Translations under genes and position numbers: made by a program | Shown here: in pieces, positions 7,546 to 14,961 of the stretch | Layout of the letters: the number at the start of each line of letters is the position of its first letter | How positions within the stretch are numbered: the stretch's first letter is position 1 | The notes under the pieces: model-generated | The model's database searches: none | The model's input: the letters and a program-made list of their open reading frames with translations, nothing else | What the model was told of the DNA's origin: nothing | Origin: UPXZ01 sp964568675 | GTDB lineage: Bacteria > Bacteroidota > Bacteroidia > Bacteroidales > Paludibacteraceae | Length of the DNA: 21,395 bases | Assembly: GCA_964568675.1 (NCBI GenBank) | Contig: CAZMQV010000058.1 | Span: forward strand, 1 to 21,395 | Direction: 5' to 3'

Positions 7546-8051
7546 CTCTTTCTTTTAATTTACTTTTATATGATTGAATTTGGATTTTTCGAACATAATA
7601 GTATTCGTTATTCAGAGATAGAAACTATGTGTGATGTACCAATCGAATTGTTCATTTTTTTAGAAGAATTTGATAATTCATCCTTGCCAAACTTTATCCT
7701 GCTATTTCAACTTTTTTAATTTAGAAAAATATTTCCTTATATTCATCAAATAAAATCTTCTTTTCTTAATCGGAAACTCGTTTATCCTTTCTTAATTTAA
7801 TTTCAAAGCCAACATTAAAAATCTCATTTTTTATCTCTAAACGTTGCTTCTTTCTGGGTTTTACTTTTCGATCTTTTCCTTGTTTTATTATAGGGTGGAT
7901 AACGAATCTCAAAAATTAAAATTTTCAATATTTTCAATCAAATTTTTCATTGACTTACAATTGTTGTTTTCTTTCTAAATATTATATCTTCAATTCTTTA
8001 GCTTCTTTTTGTTCCACGTGGAACAAAAAGAAGAAGGATATAAAACTTTCA
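7546..8051. other. A/T-rich intergenic region between mnmG and uvrC
   Basis: About 500 bases with no gene I can support. Both strands have short open stretches: 49 codons on plus from about 7570, and about 45 on minus without an ATG. Neither looks like a known protein. The region holds the 32-bp parS-centred palindrome (8002-8033) and one DnaA-box-like nonamer on minus (TTATCCACC, 7894-7902, 8 of 9 to TTATCCACA). A single box is not enough to call an origin. In Bacteroides-type genomes an apt gene commonly sits between gidA and uvrC; it is absent here. Confidence 0.55.
8002..8033. promoter_or_regulatory. parS: Perfect 32-bp palindrome centred on a parS-like site
   Basis: Left half CTTCTTTTTGTTCCAC and right half GTGGAACAAAAAGAAG are exact reverse complements with no loop. 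The central 16 bp, TGTTCCACGTGGAACA (8010-8025), is a fully symmetric variant of the universal parS 16-mer, differing only by the T-to-C/A-to-G pair at positions 5 and 12. It lies 18 bases beyond the mnmG stop codon. It is not a typical intrinsic terminator: there is no loop and no U-run after it. ParB loading site is the best explanation; a dimeric-regulator site or cruciform is the alternative. Confidence 0.75.
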
Positions 8052-9926
8052 TCATCGTCCCATTAAAACCAATAATATATTGACATCGCTCGGCGAAATT
8101 CCTGGTATTCTACTTGCTTGTCCGATTGTTTCAGGATTTATTTTTCTCAACTTTTGGCGTGCTTCGGTTGATAAGGATTGTATTGTTTCGTATTCAAATT
8201 TGTCTTTAATATAAATATTTTCTAAGCGTGAGAGTTTATCAGCTATCAATTTTTCGCGTTCGATATAGCCGGCATATTTTAGTTTAATTTCAGCAGCTTC
8301 TACCACTTCTTCCGCTATTTCGCCAATTGTATCTATTTCATGTTTTAAAGCCGGAATGGTTTCTGCTAAGTCCGATATATTCAGCTGAGGACGTAATACC
8401 AAGTCGGCAACCCTGCAACCATGAGCCAATTCCGAACTGTTTTTTGAAACCAGAAACTCATTTATTTCTTTTGGCTTAACCGGGAAATCTTTCAAGAATC
8501 CGATTAAATTTTCTATCGAATTTTTCTTAATCCTGTATTGCTCCAAACGTTCTGTTGTAGCCAATCCAAGATTGTAGGCTTTTTCAGTGAGCCGTTCATC
8601 GGCATCGTCCTGACGAAGTAGAATACGATATTCGGCGCGTGAAGTAAACATGCGGTAGGGTTCGTCAACTCCTTTAGTAACCAAGTCGTCAATGAGCACT
8701 CCGATGTATGCTTCGTTTCGATGGAGAATAAATTCATTGCCACCGTGTACCGCGATGTGTGCGTTAATTCCGGCAATTAATCCTTGCCCGGCTGCTTCTT
8801 CGTATCCTGTTGTCCCGTTTATTTGCCCGGCAAAGAATAGATTTCTAATTTGCTTGGTTTCTAAGCTGTGTTTAAGTTGGGTTGGATCAAAAAAATCATA
8901 TTCAATAGCGTATCCGGGACGATAGAGTTGAACATTTTCGAGTCCCGGAACTGTATGAATCGCGTCGATTTGTGTGCGATAGGGGAGGGATGACGAAAAA
9001 CCATTAATGTAGTACTCCTGAGAATTTACACCTTCGGGTTCAAGAAAGAGTTGATGTGAATTTTTTTCGGCAAAAGTTACGATTTTTGTTTCGATGCTGG
9101 GGCAATATCTCGGACCAATACTTTTAATCTGACCATTGTAGAGGGGCGAGTATTCCAGACCTTTATTGAGTAGCGCGTGGGTCTGTTCGTTGGTGAATGT
9201 AATCCAGCAGCTACGTTGCTGAAGTTCACGTTTCACACCTTTTAGGTACGAAAATTTATGAAAATCGTTTTCTCCTGGTTGTTCTGTTAGTTTCGAAAAA
9301 TCAATCGTACGCCCATCCACACGCATGGGTGTTCCTGTTTTCATCCTATCGGTAGTAAATCCTATCTCTTTTAGTTGTTCCGTTATTCCGTAGGATGCAG
9401 GTTCTGACGACCTTCCACCTGACATCTGTTGCTCACCAACGTGCATCAAGCCTCCAAGGAATGTCCCTGCGGTTAGAATAACGGCTTTTGCGCGTATTTC
9501 TACTCCAAGTAGAGTAATTACTCCAACCACTTGCTTTTGATTGAATACAAACTGCTTTACGGTGTCTTGCCATATATATAAGTTCTCGGTGTTCGATACT
9601 ATTTTTGTCCATTCATAAATGAATTGTGTACGGTCGCTTTGTGATCGCGGACTCCACATTGCGGGACCTTTGGAGCGGTTAAGCATACGGAATTGGATGG
9701 CAGTTTTATCTGTAACGATACCCATCTGTCCGCCAAGTGCGTCGATTTCGCGTACTATTTGTCCTTTAGCGATACCACCTACAGCCGGATTGCAGCTCAT
9801 CTGCGCAATTTTATTCATGTCCATGGTGATGAGTAGCGTTTTTGAACCCATGTTGGCAGCTGCCACTGCCGCTTCACAGCCTGCATGTCCGGCGCCGATT
9901 ACAATTACATCGTATTTAAAATCCAT
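8052..9926 (-). CDS. mnmG: tRNA uridine-5-carboxymethylaminomethyl modification enzyme MnmG (GidA)
   Basis: A 624-aa FAD protein. With MnmE it installs the cmnm5 group on U34 of tRNAs reading split codon boxes. The N-terminal dinucleotide fold is VIGAGHAGCEAA (9-20). The MnmG signatures SCNPAVGGIAKG, GGRSSEPASYG and RYCPSIETKI (catalytic cysteine region) are all present. The second FAD segment is NLFFAGQINGTTGYEEAAGQG, and the helical C-terminal MnmE-interacting domain is complete. Length is standard. The gene starts 12 bases after the upstream DUF2891 stop codon, so the two are probably co-transcribed. In many bacteria gidA lies near parAB and the origin, consistent with the parS-like sites just downstream. 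Confidence 0.96.
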   Translation of the reverse strand: MDFKYDVIVIGAGHAGCEAAVAAANMGSKTLLITMDMNKIAQMSCNPAVGGIAKGQIVREIDALGGQMGIVTDKTAIQFRMLNRSKGPAMWSPRSQSDRTQFIYEWTKIVSNTENLYIWQDTVKQFVFNQKQVVGVITLLGVEIRAKAVILTAGTFLGGLMHVGEQQMSGGRSSEPASYGITEQLKEIGFTTDRMKTGTPMRVDGRTIDFSKLTEQPGENDFHKFSYLKGVKRELQQRSCWITFTNEQTHALLNKGLEYSPLYNGQIKSIGPRYCPSIETKIVTFAEKNSHQLFLEPEGVNSQEYYINGFSSSLPYRTQIDAIHTVPGLENVQLYRPGYAIEYDFFDPTQLKHSLETKQIRNLFFAGQINGTTGYEEAAGQGLIAGINAHIAVHGGNEFILHRNEAYIGVLIDDLVTKGVDEPYRMFTSRAEYRILLRQDDADERLTEKAYNLGLATTERLEQYRIKKNSIENLIGFLKDFPVKPKEINEFLVSKNSSELAHGCRVADLVLRPQLNISDLAETIPALKHEIDTIGEIAEEVVEAAEIKLKYAGYIEREKLIADKLSRLENIYIKDKFEYETIQSLSTEARQKLRKINPETIGQASRIPGISPSDVNILLVLMGR

Positions 9927-9938
9927 ATTTTTTCTTGT

Positions 9939-11024
9939 TTATTTATTATTATCCATAGCCAGAAGCGCAAAGCTTGCCAGCCAATGATCGCCACCATAGT
10001 TTCCCTGAAAGAGGAGTGGAAATGCTTGATTAATTAAATTATCTGCAGTTATTTCTAAATGATTTTTCTTTTTGCTTTTCGTAGGTAGCGCGGATGCTAT
10101 TTCTTTCATGCACCATGCTTTTGAGAATGATAATCCCACCAAATGTACTGTTTGGTAATCGTTCAAATCACTGACAACAGGGATTCGGCATAAATTATTG
10201 TAACTTCTTTTTGAAAGAAAGCGGTAGTACCATTTCCCGAATTGTTCGGGTGAATATACTTTGCTCATTAGCGAAGCTATCTGCAATGCTGGTGAAAAGA
10301 AATCCGAACCGTTCGGTTCCAGATAGCCAGGTGTGTCTTTCTCGTTTCCATAGAAGCCAACCGCTTTTTCGATGATAGCTTTTTCAAACTGATTATCGCC
10401 TTTCGCTCGTGACCATTCAAGCGCGAAACTAAGTGCAAACGCGCTGTTAGGATGAACGCCAGTGCGATCGGGGTAAGTTTGTTTGGGTAAATAATTCTTC
10501 CAAAGAGCTACAATTGTATCTGTAAGCGGCTGCAATGACTGATGCCAAGCTTTTGCTTTTGGATGATTCCATTGCATCAATTCTCTATCGAGTTTCAATA
10601 ACCACGCCCAACCATAGGTTCGTTCAAACAATTTCGCGTTCGCATAGTTTGAAAAATATGCGGCTTCAATTTTTATTTTATCTTCCCGAAACGATTCATT
10701 CAGCAATTCGGTTATCTCCGTCCAATGTTCGTGATCCGGAAATAGCTTTAAAATTCTTACAAGCATCCAATGACCGTGTACGCTACTATGCCAATCAAAA
10801 CAGCCATAAAACACCGGATGCAAATCCTTGTTTGATAGTAGTTGTTCCGTGGCGCTGTTATATATATGTCCGGGTTTATTCGGATATTCCTTCTGAATGC
10901 TCTTCATCGGCATTTGAGCCAGAAGCCAGGCTTTCCGATTGTCCAGCTGGGCTGAAAGTGAAACCGACAGTAACAGAAGAAAAACAGTTATTAGTAAGAA
11001 TTGTTTTCTCATTTGTTCTTTCAA
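9939..11024 (-). CDS. Secreted DUF2891 family protein
   Basis: A 361-aa protein with an N-terminal signal peptide (about residues 5-25, LLITVFLLLLSVSLSAQ, no lipobox), so it is exported. The mature part is the conserved DUF2891 region, recognised by HPVFYGCFDWHSSVHGHWML and later DRTGVHPNSAFALSFALEW and YLEPNGSDFFSPALQIA. The His/Trp/Asp-rich segments suggest an alpha/alpha-toroid glycan-active or sugar-binding fold, but the function of the family is not established. The frame has a second possible ATG four codons in (MRKQF). A -7 motif lies 15 bases upstream, and mnmG follows after 12 bases. It is an envelope protein in an apparent operon with a tRNA-modification gene, with no obvious functional link. 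Confidence 0.82.
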   Translation of the reverse strand: MKEQMRKQFLLITVFLLLLSVSLSAQLDNRKAWLLAQMPMKSIQKEYPNKPGHIYNSATEQLLSNKDLHPVFYGCFDWHSSVHGHWMLVRILKLFPDHEHWTEITELLNESFREDKIKIEAAYFSNYANAKLFERTYGWAWLLKLDRELMQWNHPKAKAWHQSLQPLTDTIVALWKNYLPKQTYPDRTGVHPNSAFALSFALEWSRAKGDNQFEKAIIEKAVGFYGNEKDTPGYLEPNGSDFFSPALQIASLMSKVYSPEQFGKWYYRFLSKRSYNNLCRIPVVSDLNDYQTVHLVGLSFSKAWCMKEIASALPTKSKKKNHLEITADNLINQAFPLLFQGNYGGDHWLASFALLAMDNNK

Positions 11025-11038
11025 ATTGATTTAACCTA

Positions 11039-11046
11039 CAAAATTA
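11039..11046 (-). promoter_or_regulatory. Likely -7 element of the DUF2891-mnmG operon
   Basis: TAATTTTG on the minus strand fits TAnnTTTG, with a start site expected near 11032, just before the ATG at 11024 or 11012. It lies downstream of the terminator of the preceding gene, as expected for a separate transcription unit. The -33 element is not clear. Confidence 0.5.
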
Positions 11047-11098
11047 CAAAGTTTTATTGTTGCGATGATGAAGTAGTTTGCTGATTAACTTTCATTTT

Positions 11099-11141
11099 AA
11101 AAAAAGAAACGACTAAACCGTGGAGTGATTTTAGTCGTTTC
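11099..11141 (-). terminator. Intrinsic terminator of the small membrane protein gene
   Basis: A perfect 12-bp stem (GAAACGACTAAA at 11106-11117, TTTAGTCGTTTC at 11130-11141) with a 12-base loop. On the minus strand it is followed by seven T's (A's at 11099-11105). It lies 27 bases beyond the stop of the 76-aa membrane protein gene. Confidence 0.9.
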
Positions 11142-11168
11142 AAATCAATAATCTTATTGTTGAGATTG

Positions 11169-11399
11169 CTATTCAGCACCTTTCGGTACTAAGAGGTGGT
11201 ATATTTGCACACAGCATACCGCAAAGTTCGAAATGATAATAGGCCATGCCCACCCAAGCAGTATTCCGTAAGCAACAAAAAACAAGCATGCTATCAGGTT
11301 TATCACTCTCACTGTAGTTATCTGTTTTGGAATAAAAGATATTACAAGTAATGTCATTGCGATGTATCCGATTGTATCCGCATTAAAAATAGCTGTCAT
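11169..11399 (-). CDS. Small three-helix membrane protein (YgjV/SemiSWEET-like)
   Basis: A 76-aa very hydrophobic protein with three predicted membrane helices at about 9-25, 32-49 and 51-70. The motif order IGYIAMTLLVISFIPKQ, TVRVINLIACLFFVAYGILL and AWPIIISNFAVCCVQIYHL resembles the first half of YgjV-type inner-membrane proteins. It is also the size of SemiSWEET (half PQ-loop) transporters, which work as dimers. The SFIPKQ segment is like the PQ-loop 'PQ' turn, but the assignment to a transporter is inference. It has its own terminator downstream, and a near-consensus TATCTTTA on minus at 11425-11432 may be its -7 element, so it is probably monocistronic. Transported substrate unknown. Confidence 0.72.
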   Translation of the reverse strand: MTAIFNADTIGYIAMTLLVISFIPKQITTVRVINLIACLFFVAYGILLGWAWPIIISNFAVCCVQIYHLLVPKGAE

Positions 11400-11480
11400 A
11401 GATGATTAAATTATTAAAAGGGTATAAAGATACAAAAAATATTTGCATTCGAACAACAGCAAAACTATTTTTTTCTTTCT

Positions 11481-11978
11481 TTATCTCCATACGAGTGTGC
11501 TTACTACTCCGTGTTGAGCTTCTTGGATGGTAACATTAAATCCTTTTTTGCGCAGTAAATCAGCTATTGGAACTGGAGGAAACGGGGTTAGAATTTCGAG
11601 GCAGTCATCTATTTTCAATGCTTCGGCTGTAATCACCTCTTTAGGGTGTCCACCGGCTTCGATAATTGGGCGCGCGTCAAATTGCTTAGTTACTTTGTGT
11701 TCAACGGGAGTGTTCGCTTGTTCCGCTTGCTCAAATTCAGCGTAAATATCGGACAATGGAGCTTGCCCCGCTGCTTTTCGCAGCGCGTCAACCATATCCA
11801 TTACTGGCACATTGCCTACTTTGGCTGCTTGCTGGAGTGATGTTACTTTTGCAACAGTGCGGCGCAAAACCGGATTTTTAAGTGCCGAAAAAGCCGGAGA
11901 GAAGCTACCAAGTGTAGCTTCAAGCTCCGGATATGCCGCAAGAAGTTCCGCGATTTTTGTTTCGGGAGTGATGTTCAT
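11481..11978 (-). CDS. DUF1858-DUF2249 domain protein
   Basis: A 165-aa soluble protein. Residues 1-70 form a DUF1858 domain (MNITPETKIAELLAAYPELE), the helical module found at the N-terminus of ScdA/YtfE-type di-iron repair proteins. Residues about 95-165 form a DUF2249 domain (FDARPI, LEILTPFPPVPIADLLRKKG, VSTLVWR), a small TusA-like fold often linked to hemerythrin proteins and to nitrogen-oxide or oxygen stress loci. It is the last gene of a three-gene operon, starting 8 bases after the stop of the DUF438-hemerythrin-PAS gene. Its job is likely redox or nitrosative-stress related; the biochemical role is not known. No cysteines are present in the protein, so direct thiol chemistry is unlikely. 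Confidence 0.82.
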   Translation of the reverse strand: MNITPETKIAELLAAYPELEATLGSFSPAFSALKNPVLRRTVAKVTSLQQAAKVGNVPVMDMVDALRKAAGQAPLSDIYAEFEQAEQANTPVEHKVTKQFDARPIIEAGGHPKEVITAEALKIDDCLEILTPFPPVPIADLLRKKGFNVTIQEAQHGVVSTLVWR

Positions 11979-11986
11979 GTTGTAAA

Positions 11987-13225
11987 CTATTTTTCCGAGT
12001 AAGACAAAAGACGTTGATTGCCTTCTAATTTTTTAATTTCAGTAATATCCTGTGTTACTTCAACCACTCCTAAGTAATCGCCATCGGGATTGCGAACAGC
12101 TGAATATTCGATATAGACAAAGCGGTTGCCCATAAAATTGGATATCCAGAAAACAGCCTTGTTCTCTTTCCCACTTTTGAAATCTTCCAGTATTTGCTCA
12201 ACGATGTGAACACTACCCGGTGGATGACACATTCGTACATCGCGACCGATAACAGAGCGGTTTCGCTCGAATACGCGATTGGGGCTATGTGAGAAGAATC
12301 GTACTTTGTCATTTTTATCCACAAAGGTGATGTCAATGGGTAGATGAATGAAAAGTGCTTCGAGTTCTTGCATGTTGAATGCTCCGGAAGAGAGGCGAAT
12401 GGCATCGGACTGTATGAAAGTGGCTTGTTGTGCTTCAGCCTCGTCCGGTTTCCACACAGAATCCGTGTCCACGATGCAATAGCCAAACTCTGGAGTTTCC
12501 TGATAAATTTTGAACCATTCTTCGGAGCTAAGCGTGTCCATGGTCATTGGGAGTAGTATTTCTTCTTCTTTCATCACCATGCCTTCTATCAGTTCGAGAA
12601 CTGGAGTGAAAACCATGTCGATGATGGTGGGCAATTCTTCAACCGCTATTCCGGACGTGTTGAGTGTTTCGAAAACATCTTTCAATAATCCGCGAATTTC
12701 ATCGTGCTTACCCCACATCACTTTAGGAGGTCCTGTAATTTCGTGTTGTTCCAAATAGGGGAAAACGAGGTACTCTTTACGTTTATAATGTTTATCAATA
12801 TCCGAAAGCGTATTGAATATAGCGTGTATATTGATAATATACTCACCAACAGTTTCAGGTGTTTGTTTTTTAGCTTCATCAAAGAGTTTGAACGCTTTGT
12901 TCACTTCATTGAGGATAGCGACATTCTCTTTTTTGAAAGTATCCACAGGGTGTCCGGCAGGGATTGATTTAGCCCCTTCCAGGTCGATGCTTCCTTCGAG
13001 CACGGCGGTATGCAGGTCGCAGAAATCGAGAATTTCATCGTGAGTAAGCATCCCATCGTTGATAAGCTCTTGTTCTACTTCCACCACTTCATTGTAGGGA
13101 ATACCGCTAAGCACTTCGATTAGTCGTTTGCGTAGAATTTCGGCGGGAGCGCCTTCGTGGAGTTGTAAAAGCAGGTGTTTCAGCACCTCTTTTCGTTGGG
13201 TCGAATTATTTAAAAGTTCACTCAT
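11987..13225 (-). CDS. DUF438-hemerythrin-PAS sensor-like protein
   Basis: A 412-aa cytoplasmic protein with three parts. DUF438 lies at about 10-80 (RKEVLKHLLLQLHEGAPAEI). A hemerythrin-like four-helix bundle spans about 88-245; candidate di-iron ligands are His92, His134, His146, Glu151 (DKHYKRKE), His174 (WGKHDEI) and a Glu in MVMKEEE (216-222). A PAS domain lies at about 283-400 (IDITFVDKNDKVRFFSHSP, MCHPPGSV, VVEVTQDIT). There is no kinase, cyclase or DNA-binding domain, so any signal must pass by protein contact. The hemerythrin part suggests binding of oxygen or NO at a di-iron site, and the PAS part may bind a cofactor or ligand. It lies 5 bases after the cupin gene and 8 bases before the DUF1858-DUF2249 gene, so the three are one transcript. 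Confidence 0.87.
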   Translation of the reverse strand: MSELLNNSTQRKEVLKHLLLQLHEGAPAEILRKRLIEVLSGIPYNEVVEVEQELINDGMLTHDEILDFCDLHTAVLEGSIDLEGAKSIPAGHPVDTFKKENVAILNEVNKAFKLFDEAKKQTPETVGEYIINIHAIFNTLSDIDKHYKRKEYLVFPYLEQHEITGPPKVMWGKHDEIRGLLKDVFETLNTSGIAVEELPTIIDMVFTPVLELIEGMVMKEEEILLPMTMDTLSSEEWFKIYQETPEFGYCIVDTDSVWKPDEAEAQQATFIQSDAIRLSSGAFNMQELEALFIHLPIDITFVDKNDKVRFFSHSPNRVFERNRSVIGRDVRMCHPPGSVHIVEQILEDFKSGKENKAVFWISNFMGNRFVYIEYSAVRNPDGDYLGVVEVTQDITEIKKLEGNQRLLSYSEK

Positions 13226-13230
13226 GTTTT

Positions 13231-13587
13231 TTATCCTTTTATCATGATTAACAGCATTTTGAAAGGTTTCACCGCATGTAAGGCGTGCGAAACGTTGGCA
13301 GGCATGATAATGGCTTCGCCTTTCTGAACAATGTGAGGAGTACCACCAATGGTAATTTCGGCTTCTCCATCAAGCACCAGTACGGTAGCATCAAAGGGAG
13401 CAGTATGTTCGGAAAGACCTTGCCCCTCATCGAACGAAAAAAGGGTTAGATTGCCTGCAGGCGACTTGGTAAGTTGCTTGCTAACCACGCCTCCCGAAGT
13501 GTATTCAACGGTTTGCTCCAGCGGAAATACTTTTCCTTTTTCAAATAAATTGCTTGCAGGTCTGTTTTTGTCGTAAGTAAAATTCAT
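13231..13587 (-). CDS. Small cupin-domain protein, first gene of the redox operon
   Basis: A 118-aa single-domain cupin. Cupin motif 1 is GLSEHTAPFDATVLVLDGEA (about 73-92). Its first His (SEH) and Glu (DGE) are kept, but the second His of the usual HxH is not clearly present. Motif 2 is MPANVSHALHA, which keeps a His. Metal binding is therefore plausible but may use a reduced ligand set. Such small cupins often bind a metal or sense small molecules; no enzymatic activity can be assigned. It leads the cupin / DUF438-hemerythrin-PAS / DUF1858-DUF2249 operon. I found no TAnnTTTG element upstream, so the operon may depend on a regulator. Confidence 0.8.
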   Translation of the reverse strand: MNFTYDKNRPASNLFEKGKVFPLEQTVEYTSGGVVSKQLTKSPAGNLTLFSFDEGQGLSEHTAPFDATVLVLDGEAEITIGGTPHIVQKGEAIIMPANVSHALHAVKPFKMLLIMIKG

Positions 13588-13673
13588 ATTGATTATGTAG
13601 TTAAATTAATACTATGAAGTTATCATTTTTTTTGTTGTTATGTCTTTTTTGATACGCTTTGTTCATATATTTT

Positions 13674-13728
13674 AAAACAAAATAGGCATAGCGAATATGA
13701 GTAACAATTCTACTATGCCTATTGTTTT
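13674..13728 (-). terminator. Intrinsic terminator of asd
   Basis: The arms AAAACAA + AATAGGCATAG (13674-13691) and CTATGCCTATTGTTTT (13713-13728) pair over 16 bp with a two-base bulge and a 21-base loop. On the minus strand the stem leads into TTTTGTTTTAAAA. It begins 15 bases after the asd stop codon. Confidence 0.83.
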
Positions 13729-13743
13729 GGGGCAATCTTATTT

Positions 13744-14751
13744 TCAGACGTTTTTCTCTTTTATTAAGTATTCAGCTATCTGAACAGCATTGAGAGCGGC
13801 ACCTTTTTTGATTTGATCGCTTACAGTCCAGAATGTGAGTCCATTGGGATTGGCCAAATCCGCACGAACCCGACCCACATATACGGCATCTTTGCCTGAA
13901 AGGAAAAGTGGCATTGGATACTCTTTTTCAGCCGGATTGTCCATCAGGATAATACCTTCGGCATTGGTAAATGCTTCTCGGGCTTCATCTACAGTGATGG
14001 GGCGCTCGGTTTCCACCCAAATGCTTTCGGAGTGAGCGCGCAAGGTAGGTACACGCACGCAAGTAGCACTGACTGCAATATCGGAGTGCATGATTTTTTG
14101 GGTTTCGTGATACATTTTCATCTCTTCTTTGGTGTATCCATTGTCGGTGAATACGTCGATATGCGGAATAACGTTGTAGGCGAGTTGATACGCAAATTTC
14201 GAAACAGTGGCAGTTTCACCACCGGAAATTTGTTTGTATTGCGTTTCCAGTTCGTCCATAGCGGCAGCTCCGGCACCACTTGCTGCCTGATAAGATGACA
14301 CATGCACACGTTTAATATGCGACAGATTTTCGATTGCTTTCAGTGCGACTACCATCTGGATGGTTGTACAGTTGGGGTTGGCAATGATGCCACGTGGACG
14401 AACTTTCGCGTCGACGGCGTTTACTTCGGGAACCACCAAGGGTATGTCATTTTCCATGCGGAACGCGCTGGAGTTGTCAATCAACACTGCGCCAAATTTT
14501 GTAATATCTTCGGCATATTCTTTCGAAATTGAGGCACCAGCGGATGTAAACACGATATTGAATCCTTTGAAACCATCGCCATGAACAAGTTCCTTGACAA
14601 CCAACTTTTCGCCCTTAAAGTCATACACTTTACCAGCGCTGCGTGCTGAACCAAACAAAACTAACTCCGTGAGCGGAAAATTACGTTCGGCCAATACTCT
14701 TAAAAACTCCTGACCAACGGCGCCGCTCGCGCCAACAATTGCTACTTTCAT
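13744..14751 (-). CDS. asd: Aspartate-semialdehyde dehydrogenase
   Basis: A 335-aa NADP-dependent enzyme that reduces beta-aspartyl phosphate to aspartate semialdehyde, the branch point to lysine/diaminopimelate, threonine and methionine. The Rossmann start is VGASGAVGQEFLRVL (6-20). The active-site cysteine is Cys128 in NPNCTTIQ, and the catalytic base is His240 in RVPTLRAHSES. The dimerisation segment SYQAASGAGAAAMDEL is intact. Length and start are normal for the family. It stands alone, with its own terminator downstream and a divergent secreted-protein gene upstream. Confidence 0.96.
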   Translation of the reverse strand: MKVAIVGASGAVGQEFLRVLAERNFPLTELVLFGSARSAGKVYDFKGEKLVVKELVHGDGFKGFNIVFTSAGASISKEYAEDITKFGAVLIDNSSAFRMENDIPLVVPEVNAVDAKVRPRGIIANPNCTTIQMVVALKAIENLSHIKRVHVSSYQAASGAGAAAMDELETQYKQISGGETATVSKFAYQLAYNVIPHIDVFTDNGYTKEEMKMYHETQKIMHSDIAVSATCVRVPTLRAHSESIWVETERPITVDEAREAFTNAEGIILMDNPAEKEYPMPLFLSGKDAVYVGRVRADLANPNGLTFWTVSDQIKKGAALNAVQIAEYLIKEKNV

Positions 14752-14861
14752 ACAATATTTTTTTTTGTTTATCGAATTATGCTTTAAGCTTCGGCAATAT
14801 TTTCACACGTTTCCGTATTAAAAATCGGGGAATACTTGTTACATAATCTTTTTTTCATACC

Positions 14862-14889
14862 TTGAAATTCGAAATAATAACTATTTTTG
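14862..14889 (+). promoter_or_regulatory. Bacteroidota-type promoter of the secreted LTD protein
   Basis: TTG (14862-14864), 17 bases, then TATTTTTG (14882-14889), about 72 bases before the ATG at 14962. It fits the phylum consensus with slightly short spacing. Confidence 0.5.
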
Positions 14890-14961
14890 TAATTTGATTG
14901 TTCTTGAAGACGTATATTTTTCCGCAAAATTAATTCTTTTCGTCTTATAATTAAGCCATTT

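Noticed and set aside
7459..7719. Plus-strand open frame of 86 codons overlapping the uvrC 5' end
   Set aside because: Its first part is antisense to uvrC and runs through the parS-like palindrome. The rest (49 codons from about 7570) is A/T-driven, F/L/I-rich, and matches no family I know.
7760..7910. Short minus-strand basic open stretch (about 45 codons) in the mnmG-uvrC gap
   Set aside because: It has no ATG, only a possible TTG start, and no recognisable motif. Lysine-rich frames are common in A/T-rich DNA.
8002..8033. The 32-bp palindrome as the intrinsic terminator of mnmG
   Set aside because: The palindrome has no loop and is not followed by a U-run on the minus strand. The exact parS-like core is a better explanation.
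7546..8051. Chromosomal replication origin between mnmG and uvrC
   Set aside because: Only one DnaA-box-like nonamer (8 of 9) was found and there is no box cluster, dnaA or dnaN nearby. The parS-like sites suggest origin proximity, not the origin itself.
9619..9987. Plus-strand open frame of 122 codons over the mnmG start
   Set aside because: It is antisense to the FAD-binding region of mnmG, and its translation has no domain features.
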